This document shows, one piece after another, positions 1 to 8,944 of a DNA stretch of 64,000 nucleotides. The translations under genes and the position numbers were made by a program. The stretch spans positions 1 to 64,000 of the forward strand of contig CAJXUC010000014.1 in assembly GCA_913061315.1 (NCBI GenBank). The letters run 5' to 3'. The notes under the pieces are model-generated. The model ran no database searches, was not told the origin of the DNA, and saw nothing but the letters and a program-made list of their open reading frames with translations. Within the stretch, counting starts at the first letter, position 1. Every line of letters starts with the position of its first letter. The DNA comes from an uncultured Gammaproteobacteria bacterium (GTDB lineage Bacteria > Pseudomonadota > Gammaproteobacteria > GCA-001735895).

Positions 1-49
1 ATCTACACGTAAGGAGTCGTCGGCAGCGTCAGATGTGTATAAGAGACAG
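1..49. other. Illumina Nextera adapter with i5 index (not genomic)
   Basis: Bases 1-8 are the end of the Illumina P5 arm (ATCTACAC). Bases 9-16 (GTAAGGAG) are an 8-base i5 index. Bases 17-30 (TCGTCGGCAGCGTC) are the Nextera read-1 primer stub. Bases 31-49 (AGATGTGTATAAGAGACAG) are the Tn5 mosaic end. All four parts are in exact library order, so this is untrimmed adapter at a contig end. Genomic sequence starts at base 50. Confidence 0.98.
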
Positions 50-81
50 AAGTTATCGTAAGCAACCAGTTGAATTAGACC

Positions 82-118
82 AAATAGATTAGATAATAAA
101 AATTTATCTTATCTATTT
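82..118. repeat. AT-rich imperfect inverted repeat upstream of hyuA
   Basis: Arms AAATAGATTAGATAA (82-96) and TTATCTTATCTATTT (104-118) pair with one mismatch around a 7-base loop. The repeat lies about 70 bp upstream of the first gene. It could be an operator for the hyu operon or the terminator of a gene lost off the contig end. The sequence alone does not decide. Confidence 0.45.
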
Positions 119-188
119 GATTAAATAATTGGATTCTATTTAATAGGACCATTTAAACTGATGGCCTAATTAATCTTTATGGTGAGTC

Positions 189-2285
189 ATGAATCAATCT
201 TCAACCCGTTTGGGTGTCGATATTGGCGGTACCTTTACTGATGTTGTTCTCGAAACTAGTGATCACAATGGTTTGGTTAAGCAATTTTCAATCAAAGTTT
301 TAACGACCTACATCGCACCTGAAAATGCCATCATTGATGGCATGCAGCAAGTTTGTCGTGAGGCAGGCATTCAACCTGCCCAAATTGGACAAATCATTCA
401 CGGTACAACGCTGGCCACGAATGCGCTAATCGAGCGCCGTGGGGCTAAAACGGCATTGATTACCACGCAGGGATTTCGCGATGTGATCGAAATGCGCAGT
501 GAATCGCGCTTCGAGCAGTATGATCTTAATTTGGTGTTACCAGAACCGCTGTTACCTCGCCAACAGCGTTATACCGTTGAAGAACGTATTGGTGCCCAAG
601 GCGATGTTTTAATCCCCTTGCAACGTCAGGCGGTTGAGAATCTGATCGACAGCATTAAAGATTGTGGTTATGAAAGCATTGCTGTCGGTTTAATGCATTC
701 ATACTTGAATAGTGCCCATGAAACTATGATTTGTGATGTTATTGCTGCAAAAATGCCAACCGTAGCCATCTCCTTGTCCTCAGAAGTGTCGCCACAAATG
801 CGGGAGTACGAACGCTTTAACACTGTGGTTGCTAACGCCTATATCAAACCCATGATGAAGAGCTATCTCGATCGATTGGACGGGCAGTTGCGCATAGAGG
901 GGGTTGAAGGTTCGATTTTTTTAATGCATTCGGGTGGTGGCCTTATTTCGTTAGAGTCTGCCGCCGACTTCCCGGTCAGACTGGTTGAATCTGGTCCGGC
1001 AGGTGGAGCTGTTTTTGCAGCCAATATTGCGGCTCAATATGGTCTCGATAAAGTGCTATCGTTTGATATGGGTGGGACAACCGCAAAAATCTGTTTAATT
1101 AAAAATCAAACTCCAAAAACCAGCCGGGTTTTCGAAGTCGCTAGAACTTATCGGTTCAAAAAAGGCTCAGGCATGCCAATCTCGATACCGGTAATCGATA
1201 TGGTGGAAATAGGTGCGGGTGGTGGATCACTCGCACAGGTTGATTCTATGCGCCAAATTAGAGTAGGGCCTGAATCGTCGGGTTCTGAACCTGGACCGGC
1301 TTGCTACAACCGTGGTGGTGATCGCCCTGCAGTGACCGATGCTGATTTGGTATTGGGTAAAATTGATCCTGATAATTTTGCAGGTGGCACGATCAAACTT
1401 AATACTGAGCAGTCAAAACTAGCATTACACAATACGCTCGGTAATGTACTCAATATGGATGCTCAGACTGCTGCCTATGGCCTGTGCGAAGTAGTCGATG
1501 AAAACATGGCAAATGCGGCTCGCGTGCATGCCGTTGAAAATGGTCAAGATTTGACAGACTACACCATGATCGCCTTTGGTGGTGCAGCCCCCTTACATGC
1601 AGGTCGGTTGTGTGAAAAACTAGGTGTGACTCGTTTATTGGTGCCTTCAGGTGCGGGTGTGGGATCAGCGATTGGATTTTTGCGAGCGCCCTTTAGTTTC
1701 GAAGCGAACCGCAGTGTTTACATGCGTTTGTCTTACTTTAAACCCGATATTATTCGGCAACTGTTATCCGAGCTTGAAGTGGAGGCAACTGGATTTGTGC
1801 GTTCTTGTGATGCCGATGCACCGATATTAGCCGAATATAAAGCTTATATGCGTTACACCGGACAGGGTGAGGAGCTGCCCGTTTTATTGACAAAAGATCA
1901 GGCGATGAGTCCAGATCCAAAAACGTTTAAAATACTGTTTGAAAAAGACTATATCGATTTATTCGGCCGTGTTGTCGAGGGTATGGATATCGAAATTACG
2001 GTTTGGTCTGTTAACTCAACTACTTTAGCTGAAACGGTTGCGCCAGCCAAAAAACTAAATGAATTTACTGAGGCGGTATCGATGTTGCAACGACCCGTGT
2101 TTGATCCAATATTAGGACAGTTTGTGCCGGCTTCAATTTTTCAGCGTGAGTCATTACAACCGGGCTGTAGGATCTTCGGGCCAGCAGCAATAGTGGAAGA
2201 TGAAACTACGATTATTTTGCCATCGAGTCGGCAGGCCGTTTGTCAGCTCGATGGCTGTATCGATATTACAGAAGAAGCTTTGTAA
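189..2285 (+). CDS. hyuA: Hydantoinase/oxoprolinase subunit A (HyuA family)
   Basis: This 698-aa protein is the ATP-binding subunit of the HyuA/HyuB family, which covers N-methylhydantoinase, 5-oxoprolinase and acetone carboxylase beta-type enzymes. These cleave a cyclic amide or carboxylate with ATP hydrolysis in the cytoplasm. The N-terminus has the actin/hexokinase-like phosphate motif GVDIGGTFTDVV (residues 9-20). A second phosphate segment (FDMGGTTAKICL) lies near residue 295, and HGTTLATNALIERRG near residue 70 is a family hallmark. Length is normal for subunit A. Its TAA stop overlaps the ATG of hyuB by one base, so the two are translationally coupled. A DAO-family flavoenzyme follows, which suggests the product is an amino or N-methylamino acid. 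The true substrate cannot be read from sequence. Confidence 0.88.
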   Translation: MNQSSTRLGVDIGGTFTDVVLETSDHNGLVKQFSIKVLTTYIAPENAIIDGMQQVCREAGIQPAQIGQIIHGTTLATNALIERRGAKTALITTQGFRDVIEMRSESRFEQYDLNLVLPEPLLPRQQRYTVEERIGAQGDVLIPLQRQAVENLIDSIKDCGYESIAVGLMHSYLNSAHETMICDVIAAKMPTVAISLSSEVSPQMREYERFNTVVANAYIKPMMKSYLDRLDGQLRIEGVEGSIFLMHSGGGLISLESAADFPVRLVESGPAGGAVFAANIAAQYGLDKVLSFDMGGTTAKICLIKNQTPKTSRVFEVARTYRFKKGSGMPISIPVIDMVEIGAGGGSLAQVDSMRQIRVGPESSGSEPGPACYNRGGDRPAVTDADLVLGKIDPDNFAGGTIKLNTEQSKLALHNTLGNVLNMDAQTAAYGLCEVVDENMANAARVHAVENGQDLTDYTMIAFGGAAPLHAGRLCEKLGVTRLLVPSGAGVGSAIGFLRAPFSFEANRSVYMRLSYFKPDIIRQLLSELEVEATGFVRSCDADAPILAEYKAYMRYTGQGEELPVLLTKDQAMSPDPKTFKILFEKDYIDLFGRVVEGMDIEITVWSVNSTTLAETVAPAKKLNEFTEAVSMLQRPVFDPILGQFVPASIFQRESLQPGCRIFGPAAIVEDETTIILPSSRQAVCQLDGCIDITEEAL

Positions 2286-3985
2286 TGGTACAAAATACAA
2301 CCGCTGTTGCAAACCAAGTGATGTGGAATCGTTTAATATCTGTGGTCGAAGAACAGGCGCAAGCATTAATTCGAACGGCCTTTTCACCCTCCGTGCGAGA
2401 AGCGGGTGATCTGTCTGCTGGCATCTACGACACCCAAGGTCAAATGCTGGCGCAAGCCGTTACGGGCACTCCAGGGCACGTCAACGCAATGGCCGATGCA
2501 GTCGCCCATTTCATTCGTCGCATCGGAGTCGAAAATATATTTGAAGGTGATGTTTATATAACCAATGACCCTTGGGAAGGTACAGGACATTTGCATGACA
2601 TAACGGTTGTAACACCGGCTTTTCATCGGTCAAAACACGTTGGTTTTTTGGGTTGTACCGCGCACATTGTTGACATTGGTGGTCGTGGGTTTGGCGCAGA
2701 CGCTAATTCGATTTATGAAGAGGGGCTTTATATCCCCATCATGAAACTTGCCGACAAAGGTCAGGTTGATAAAACGCTGATTAATCTCGTACGAGCCAAT
2801 GTACGTGAGCCTGATCAAGCGATTGGCGACTTTTTTGCGCTCACCAGTTGTAACGAAATTGGTCAACGTCGATTGGTCGATATGATGACAGAATTTGGTT
2901 TGACCCATCTGGATGATATCGCCAGTTTTATTCTGGACAATTCGCATAGAGCAACGCTTGAATGCATCGCTGCATTGCCGCTGGCTAAAGCCAAGGGTGA
3001 AATGAGAATAGATGGTTATAGTCACCCAGTAGACTTAAAGGTATCTCTAGAATTCCAAAAAGATCGGATTTTATGTGATTTTGAAGGCACTTCTGGATTG
3101 GATAAAAAAGGCATCAACGTGCCGTTGGTTTATACTAAGGCGTATGCCTGCTTTGCACTCAAGTGTGCAATCGCACCGGACATTCCAAATAATGCTGCAT
3201 CCTTGGCGCCATTTAAAATAACAGCTCCAGTAGACTCGATAGTGAATGCGGTTCACCCAGCGCCAGTGGCATTAAGGCATGTCATTGGGCACATGATTCC
3301 TGACGCGGTATATGATGCCTTGGATAAAATACTGCCCAATACTGTGCCAGCGGAAGGGGCTGGAACATTGTGTAATTTTCAGCTTTCATTACGACCCAGA
3401 ACCGATCTATCAACACCAATCAAAGGCGTTAGATCAGAAGTATTAACCTTTAACTCAGGTGGTTCAGGCGCCCGTCCCGGAGCGGATGGTCTGAACGCAA
3501 CGGCTTTTCCATCTGGCGTGATGACGATGCCTGTAGAAGCGACCGAACATACTGGTCCAGTGATTATTTGGCGTAAAGAGCTGAGGCCCGATAGTGGGGG
3601 AGCAGGTCGACATCGAGGCGGATTGGGGCAATATATGGAAGTTGGAGCTTCAGAAGGCTACGAGTTTGACTTTTCTGCCATGTTTGATCGGGTCGACCAC
3701 CCAGCACGGGGCAGGCAAGGGGGTGATAATGGTGCTGCAATGACTATATCTCGTAGTGATGGCACGCCAATGAAAGGCAAAGGAAAACAGTTTGTGCCAG
3801 CAGGTGATCGTGTCATGTTAGCCATGCCAGGTGGTGCAGGTTATGGTGATGTGGCTGACAGAGATCCAACTTTGGTTAAAAAGGATTTAGTGCGTGGTTA
3901 TATTTCTGCAGCTGTCGCCAAACAAGATTATGGTATGAGTGAGGCTGAGGTTAAAGATACAATGTTAGCTATTAAAGCCGAGTAA
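2285..3985 (+). CDS. hyuB: Hydantoinase/oxoprolinase subunit B (HyuB family)
   Basis: This 566-aa protein is the second subunit of the HyuA/B amidohydrolase. Start: I chose the ATG at 2285, overlapping the hyuA stop (taATG). The frame is open 15 codons further upstream, but those codons lie inside hyuA and do not resemble the family. Family signatures are the N-terminal segment on the theme of SVVEEQAQALIRTAFSPSVREAGD, the segment GDVYITNDPWEGTGHLHDITV (about residues 90-110), and the Gly-rich C-terminal stretch RPDSGGAGRHRGGLGQ. Length is within the usual 520-600 aa. Together with HyuA it would make a heteromeric ATP-dependent cyclic-amide hydrolase. Partner and substrate are inferred from context only. 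Confidence 0.88.
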   Translation: MVQNTTAVANQVMWNRLISVVEEQAQALIRTAFSPSVREAGDLSAGIYDTQGQMLAQAVTGTPGHVNAMADAVAHFIRRIGVENIFEGDVYITNDPWEGTGHLHDITVVTPAFHRSKHVGFLGCTAHIVDIGGRGFGADANSIYEEGLYIPIMKLADKGQVDKTLINLVRANVREPDQAIGDFFALTSCNEIGQRRLVDMMTEFGLTHLDDIASFILDNSHRATLECIAALPLAKAKGEMRIDGYSHPVDLKVSLEFQKDRILCDFEGTSGLDKKGINVPLVYTKAYACFALKCAIAPDIPNNAASLAPFKITAPVDSIVNAVHPAPVALRHVIGHMIPDAVYDALDKILPNTVPAEGAGTLCNFQLSLRPRTDLSTPIKGVRSEVLTFNSGGSGARPGADGLNATAFPSGVMTMPVEATEHTGPVIIWRKELRPDSGGAGRHRGGLGQYMEVGASEGYEFDFSAMFDRVDHPARGRQGGDNGAAMTISRSDGTPMKGKGKQFVPAGDRVMLAMPGGAGYGDVADRDPTLVKKDLVRGYISAAVAKQDYGMSEAEVKDTMLAIKAE

Positions 3986-3992
3986 CTCTGAT

Positions 3993-5219
3993 ATGACGTT
4001 TTCTACTCATTTACCTACTCATTCCCCAACAATGTCGAGCTATGATGTTGTCATTGTTGGTGGTGCCATGTATGGCTCTTCGGTATCTTGGTTCTTAGCA
4101 GATAATCCTGACTTTAATGGATCGATTCTAGTTGTCGAACGCGACCCTAGTTATATGGCCTGTTCGACTGTGCATACTAATAGCTGTATACGTCAACAAT
4201 TTTCACGTGAAATTAATGTACGTATATCTCAGTTTGGTGCTGATTTTGTGAAAAATCTTCGTCAATACATGGGTGAGGATGTGCGAGTACCCAACCTGCC
4301 AATTCACAGTTATGGTTATCTCTATTTGGCCGATAGTGAAGCATTCTCTTCTGTTTTAAAAGAAAGCCAGCAGGTACAAGCCGCATGTGGCGCAGGCACT
4401 AAAATACTAAGTGCACAAGACATTAAGCACGACTACCCGTTCTACAATGTCAAGGATATCGTGTCGGGCAGTCACAATCGCATAGACGAAGGTTACTTTG
4501 ATGGCGGCACTTTATTTGAATGGTGGCGACGTTCAGCAAAAGAAAAAGGTGTCGAGTTCGTTGGTAACGAAGTGGTTTCAATGCAACGAAATAATCAGGG
4601 GAGTCGAGTCGAGAGCGTAACGCTTAAATCAGGTGAGGTTGTTAGTTGTGGAACAATCATCAATGCCTCTGGGCCAAGAGCGGTCTTGACATCTCGTATG
4701 GCTGGCATTGAACTGCCCGTCGAGCCACGTAAACGTTTCACCTTTATATTTGATGCGGGGCAGCCACTTGACCGAGACTTGCCGTTAACTATTGACCCAA
4801 CAGGCGTACATATGCGGACCGATGGCCAGTATTATCTGGCAGGTTGTGCTCCAGATGTGGATTTGGCCGTTGACTATGATGACTATGAGCCAGATCATAA
4901 TATCTGGCAGGAAAAAGTCTGGCCCATTATTGCAAATCGTATTCCACAATTTGAAGCGATCAAACTGGTGAATTCTTGGGTTGGCCACTATGCCTTTAAT
5001 ACATTCGATCAAAATGCGATTCTTGGCTACCATTCGCAGGTAGAAAACTTCATATTGGTGAATGGTTTTTCTGGCCACGGACTACAGCAATCGCCGGCCA
5101 TGGGTCGTGGCATTTCTGAGTTAATTACTTACGGTGAGTATCGAGCGTTAGACTTATCGCCTTTTAGCTTTGACCGAATTCAACGTAACGAGCCTTTTAA
5201 TGAGAAAGCTATTATTTGA
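3993..5219 (+). CDS. FAD-dependent oxidoreductase, DAO family
   Basis: This 408-aa protein has the Rossmann dinucleotide-binding motif YDVVIVGGAMYGSSVSWFLA near residues 17-36 and the DAO-family C-terminal segment NGFSGHGLQQSPAMGRGISELI that closes the FAD site. Relatives include sarcosine oxidase, dimethylglycine dehydrogenase and D-amino acid dehydrogenases, which oxidise a C-N bond of secondary or primary amines. It begins 7 bp after hyuB and is probably in the same operon. The first 13 residues are unlike the family, so translation may start at the internal ATG at 4032, directly before MSSYDVVIVGG. A plausible role is oxidation of the amino acid released by HyuAB. The substrate is unknown. 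Confidence 0.82.
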   Translation: MTFSTHLPTHSPTMSSYDVVIVGGAMYGSSVSWFLADNPDFNGSILVVERDPSYMACSTVHTNSCIRQQFSREINVRISQFGADFVKNLRQYMGEDVRVPNLPIHSYGYLYLADSEAFSSVLKESQQVQAACGAGTKILSAQDIKHDYPFYNVKDIVSGSHNRIDEGYFDGGTLFEWWRRSAKEKGVEFVGNEVVSMQRNNQGSRVESVTLKSGEVVSCGTIINASGPRAVLTSRMAGIELPVEPRKRFTFIFDAGQPLDRDLPLTIDPTGVHMRTDGQYYLAGCAPDVDLAVDYDDYEPDHNIWQEKVWPIIANRIPQFEAIKLVNSWVGHYAFNTFDQNAILGYHSQVENFILVNGFSGHGLQQSPAMGRGISELITYGEYRALDLSPFSFDRIQRNEPFNEKAII

Positions 5220-5290
5220 GATGACCCATTATGTTTGCGCAGGGAATGACCCACCTAATTTAGAAAAATAAATATTGAGAGGATTAATTA

Positions 5291-6127
5291 ATGAAGAAAA
5301 TAGTACTTACCGGTGCCGCAGGGCGACTTGGCTCATACTTACGAGAGCCTCTGACCAAAATGGCTGATCAACTGGTTTCATCAGACCTGGCAGACGACAT
5401 TGGAAAACTATACCTGGGTGAAACCTATCAGCGCGCTGACTTAGCTAAATATGACGACATACACGCCCTGCTGGAAGGGGCCGATATGGTAGTCCACTTC
5501 GGCGCAATTGGTGACGAAGCTCCTTTTGATGACATTCTTCAAGCCAATATTATTGGTGCTTACAACATTTGGGAGGCTGCCCATCAACAAGGCTTAAAGC
5601 GAGTTGTTTACGCCAGCTCAATTCATGCCGTTGGTATGCACAAGAAAACAGTTTTTATCGGCACAGACGCCCCGCATCGACCAGATACATTTTATGGTCT
5701 AGCCAAATGCTTTGCAGAGGATCTTGGCAGTCTGTACTGGGACAAACGCGGAATGGAGTCAGTTTGTATGCGCATTTTGTCCTGTGCCCAAGTGACTAAT
5801 ACGCGTGCACTTGGCACCTGGCTATCATATGACGATTTAATTCAATTAGTTGAAAGAGCAATCGATACGCCTGTGACAGGTTTCTCAGTGGTTTACGGTG
5901 TATCCAATAATGACCGCGCCCCAGTAGATAACGCAAAAGCCAGCTTTTTAGGGTATCGGCCCAAAGATAATGCTGAACAGTTCGCAACCAAAATTTTGGC
6001 AGAGCAGCCTGCGGTTAATATTAATGATGCTGCTCTTACCTGCCACGGCGGCCCGTTTGCAACCACTAACTTGGGCTCTAGTGGTCTGGCAACGATGACA
6101 ATTATTAACGATGCTAAAACGAACTGA
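5291..6127 (+). CDS. NAD-dependent epimerase/dehydratase, uronate dehydrogenase-like
   Basis: This 278-aa extended short-chain dehydrogenase has the NAD motif TGAAGRLG at residues 7-14 and catalytic Tyr135/Lys139 in the segment TFYGLAKCF. The segments LQANIIGAYNIWEAA, YASSIHAVG and LGYRPKDNAEQFA closely follow the layout of bacterial uronate dehydrogenase (Udh), which oxidises galacturonate or glucuronate to the aldarolactone. A good Shine-Dalgarno (GAGAGG) precedes the ATG. It lies 71 bp after the DAO flavoenzyme on the same strand and is likely part of the same catabolic unit. Length is slightly above Udh (about 265 aa). Substrate assignment rests on fold-level similarity, so a different hydroxy or lactone substrate is possible. 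Confidence 0.75.
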   Translation: MKKIVLTGAAGRLGSYLREPLTKMADQLVSSDLADDIGKLYLGETYQRADLAKYDDIHALLEGADMVVHFGAIGDEAPFDDILQANIIGAYNIWEAAHQQGLKRVVYASSIHAVGMHKKTVFIGTDAPHRPDTFYGLAKCFAEDLGSLYWDKRGMESVCMRILSCAQVTNTRALGTWLSYDDLIQLVERAIDTPVTGFSVVYGVSNNDRAPVDNAKASFLGYRPKDNAEQFATKILAEQPAVNINDAALTCHGGPFATTNLGSSGLATMTIINDAKTN

Positions 6128-6232
6128 CTGATTTTCCTTAAATAACGTCCGATATAGATAGTCTTTTGTTATACGCTTTTCTATTTAATTCAATTTAAGT
6201 ATCATTATCATCACTTCAACTGAGGTGATGAT

Positions 6233-7132
6233 ATGAAATTAAGGCAGTTAGAGGCCTTTAAGGCGACGATTCAATCAGGCTCCATTACTGGCGCCTCAAA
6301 ACTTTTATACATTTCACAACCAAGCGTCAGCCGACTGATTAGTGATCTTGAGCAATCTGTAGGCTTTCCGCTTTTTTTGCGTGTTGGCCGACAGGTGGTA
6401 GCGACGGTTGAGGCCCGACGTTTTTATCAAGCAGTCGAAGGCATGTTTATAGGCGTTGACCGTCTTAAAGAAGTGGCCGACTCGATTAAGACAACGGCTG
6501 GTGGTGTGGTTTCCTTTGGTGTGATTTCAGCTTTTTCTCAGGTCGTGATGCCGCAAGCGGTAAAAAATTTATATCAACGCTGGCCCGATATCCGAATTAT
6601 GGCTCATGTGCGTAATACTCCAGGTATTGTTGATGCCGTCAGAATGCAACAGTTTGATATTGGCATAGTGGGGCGTGCACCCCCTTTTGAAGGTGTTGAG
6701 GTGCTGTTTCAAACCTCGTTTCCTTACGTTTGCCTACTGCCCGAAACCCATCACCTAGTAGCGAAAGGTAAAGAAATCGATTTAATCTCCATTGCTGAGG
6801 CAGAAAAATTCATTACCTATGGCGGCGCCTTTCCAGATGAAATGATGGACATGTCCCCCCAGCTAGCCGAAAAACTTCGTCAAAATTCACGTCTTTCAGC
6901 TGTTAACATGCCCGTTGCAGCGTCGCTTGTACGAGAGACCGGTGCGCTGGCCATTGTTGATCCTTACACCGCTAAAATTGCCAAAAAGTTGGGGGGTGTA
7001 TCTAGTTTGCCGATAAAACAAAAGTTGACCTATAACATTGCCATTATCACCAGAGGGCTCGACACTTTGTCATTAGAAGCCAAAGAACTGACAAAAGCCT
7101 TTGTCGAGAGTCTTGAGGAAACTACCATCTAA
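6233..7132 (+). CDS. LysR-family transcriptional regulator
   Basis: This 299-aa protein has the LysR winged helix-turn-helix at residues 3-60 (MKLRQLEAFKATIQSGSITGAS, then SQPSVSRLISDLEQSVGFPLF) and a periplasmic-binding-like effector domain after it. Length is typical. It is encoded downstream of the hyuA-hyuB-DAO-Udh genes on the same strand, separated by 105 bp, and probably senses a substrate or product of that pathway. The effector-domain segments (FGVISAFSQVVMP, GGAFPDEM) resemble regulators of opine and amino-acid catabolism, but this does not fix the ligand. Confidence 0.9.
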   Translation: MKLRQLEAFKATIQSGSITGASKLLYISQPSVSRLISDLEQSVGFPLFLRVGRQVVATVEARRFYQAVEGMFIGVDRLKEVADSIKTTAGGVVSFGVISAFSQVVMPQAVKNLYQRWPDIRIMAHVRNTPGIVDAVRMQQFDIGIVGRAPPFEGVEVLFQTSFPYVCLLPETHHLVAKGKEIDLISIAEAEKFITYGGAFPDEMMDMSPQLAEKLRQNSRLSAVNMPVAASLVRETGALAIVDPYTAKIAKKLGGVSSLPIKQKLTYNIAIITRGLDTLSLEAKELTKAFVESLEETTI

Positions 7133-7222
7133 AGGGATAGTTTTTCAGTGCATAATCACTATGAAGACACTTTATAATTAGACCCTAAAATTAGCGATGG
7201 AGAATACGTAAACAAAGGCGTC

Positions 7223-8065
7223 TCAATGCAAATACCTCATTCTTAAAAAACTGGCAAAACGTGGAATTCCATTTTGGGTTAGTCCAAAATAACGATAGGT
7301 TATCACTGAGCCGATTGGTGGTGGGTTAGCTCGTTCAAAATCAGAAAAGCCCGTTCCTAACTTAAATCGTCGTTGGTCATTAGTCTCGACTAATAGTGAG
7401 CCAAGCATACCAGTGTATTTACCTTTCCCTTGATAATGTTCAATGACCGTAGCCTCTGCATCATTGGATTGCTTTAGTTTAAGCAAATCGTCGCTACGGC
7501 TGCCGTGATAGAGCGACGAACCTCTGTGTAACATCAAGCCCTCACCTTTATTTTTGACTATATGATCCAGCTTCTCTAACAAAACCTCGTGGTCGTCGAG
7601 CTTAAATTGCACAACGGGTAAAATATGACGACGGTTGGCCTCTTTGACAATCGATTTAATGGCATCAATGCGGAGGTCAAAAATTAACTCACTAGCGGGC
7701 AGGTCAAAGATTAAATACTTAACGAGACGCCAATCGTCCTCATTGATATGATGGCTTCTAACAATTCCTGAGAGTCGATCGAACTGACCACGGCCTAACC
7801 AAAGTTCACCATCAAGAGGTGTTTTGGGTAACGCCGCCACAAACCAAAGTGGTGTTTGAATTACATTACCTTGTCGAGACATTATCTGGGTTCCATCCCA
7901 ATAACCCCGAACACCATCAAATTTTTCACTTACCCAATACTGAGACAAGTCTATTTGATCATGGTAACGGTTTGCCAACTGTAATTCAGGAACCTTGTTT
8001 TTAGCGGATACGCCAGTGAATAAGATAACCAGCAGGAAAAAGCTAATTAGACGACAACGTTGCAC
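7223..8065 (-). CDS. ligE: Periplasmic ATP-dependent DNA ligase (LigE type)
   Basis: This 280-aa protein has an N-terminal signal peptide (residues 1-21, hydrophobic SFFLLVILFTGVSA), so it is probably exported. The nucleotidyltransferase motif is SEKFDGVRG, with Lys48 as the expected adenylated residue. Later ligase motifs are visible: DGELWLGR, GEGLMLHRG and LLKLKQ. The short C-terminal OB-fold contains the segment TGMLGSLLVET. It has no BRCT, zinc-finger or N-terminal DNA-binding domain, which fits the minimal exported ligases of Neisseria, Haemophilus and Vibrio. Those are linked to repair or uptake of extracellular DNA. It is transcribed divergently from the truncated permease to its right. 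Confidence 0.88.
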   Translation of the reverse strand: MQRCRLISFFLLVILFTGVSAKNKVPELQLANRYHDQIDLSQYWVSEKFDGVRGYWDGTQIMSRQGNVIQTPLWFVAALPKTPLDGELWLGRGQFDRLSGIVRSHHINEDDWRLVKYLIFDLPASELIFDLRIDAIKSIVKEANRRHILPVVQFKLDDHEVLLEKLDHIVKNKGEGLMLHRGSSLYHGSRSDDLLKLKQSNDAEATVIEHYQGKGKYTGMLGSLLVETNDQRRFKLGTGFSDFERANPPPIGSVITYRYFGLTQNGIPRFASFLRMRYLH

Positions 8066-8129
8066 AGTTTATTCACTCCTTGAATTTTGCAATACCTTGT
8101 ACGATACAGTAAAACTGGATAATCAATAG

Positions 8130-8789
8130 ACTTTACTAATTATTACGAGAACACTCTGGTTAGCTTTTAGTGCCTCTGTGTTTGGAACTTTTATTGTCTT
8201 TCTGGGTGCCTATTTGGTAGAGAAGCCTCGTCAGGGTCAAGACACCATGATTCGTCAGATAATTCAGTTTTTAGCAATGCTGCCGCTCGCTGTACCGGGT
8301 CTGGTACTAGGGTTGTCGTACCTCTTTTTTATTAACAGTCCCAGTAACCCATTTGGTTTTTTATACGGCACAGTGGCCATCTTAGCAATCAGTACTGTTA
8401 CACACTACTACACTCCAACTCACCTGATGGCAGTGACTGCTCTTAAACAAATGGATCGAGAATTTGAGGCTGTTTCTGCCTCGTTAAAGGTACCACTTAC
8501 GAAGAGCTTTTGGCGTATTACCGTCCCCGTTTGCATGCCAGCTATTCTTGATATATCGATCTATTTATTCCTCAATGCTATGACCACAGTGTCTGCTATT
8601 ATTTTCATTTACGGCCCTATGAGCGAAGTAGCGTCAATTGCTACTATCCACATGGACGAGGCAGGTGAAACAGCATCTGCAGCAGCTATGGGCATGCTGA
8701 TTGTCTATGCTTGTTTAATTGTCCGCATATTGCATGGATTTATTTCAAACAAAATATTAAATCGACTCCAAGAATGGCGTCATAGATAA
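8130..8789 (+). pseudogene. Truncated ABC transporter permease, 2-aminoethylphosphonate (PhnV-like) type
   Basis: The frame encodes about 220 residues matching only the C-terminal permease domain of a large two-domain (about 560-aa) ABC permease. Signatures are FLAMLPLAVPGLVLGLSYLF and a coupling helix of the form EFEAVSASLKVP, followed by FWRITVPVCMPAILD and NAMTTVSAIIF. Recognisable homology (TLWLAFSASVFGTFIVFLGAYLVEK) runs upstream of the first GTG (8178) to about 8130, where an in-frame TAG at 8127-8129 ends it. It lacks the N-terminal half and an obvious start signal. No binding protein or ATPase gene is nearby. I read it as the residue of a deletion whose left joint lies close to the ligE promoter. 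Substrate class is inferred from the sequence pattern. Confidence 0.75.
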
Positions 8790-8944
8790 AATTAGAGCGA
8801 AATTCGGCATAAGACACTGTTTATAGTTAACAATCATCGCTCATAATTTTCATTATTGGGACTTTCGAACCCTCTTTAGGCTAGAGGGGTAATAGCCTAG
8901 ACTATTGCACTTTGCAGATTAGTCGCTGATCTTAACCATTGATT

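Noticed and set aside
2630..3025. 131-aa minus-strand ORF
   Set aside because: It is antisense to hyuB, whose family assignment is secure.
189..5219. Calling the hyu operon a creatinine pathway
   Set aside because: N-carbamoylsarcosine amidohydrolase and creatinine deaminase or creatinase are absent. HyuAB and DAO families are too broad to fix the substrate.
8178..8789. Intact 203-aa permease gene starting at GTG 8178
   Set aside because: Family homology clearly continues upstream of this GTG to a stop codon, so it is a truncated remnant rather than a complete gene.
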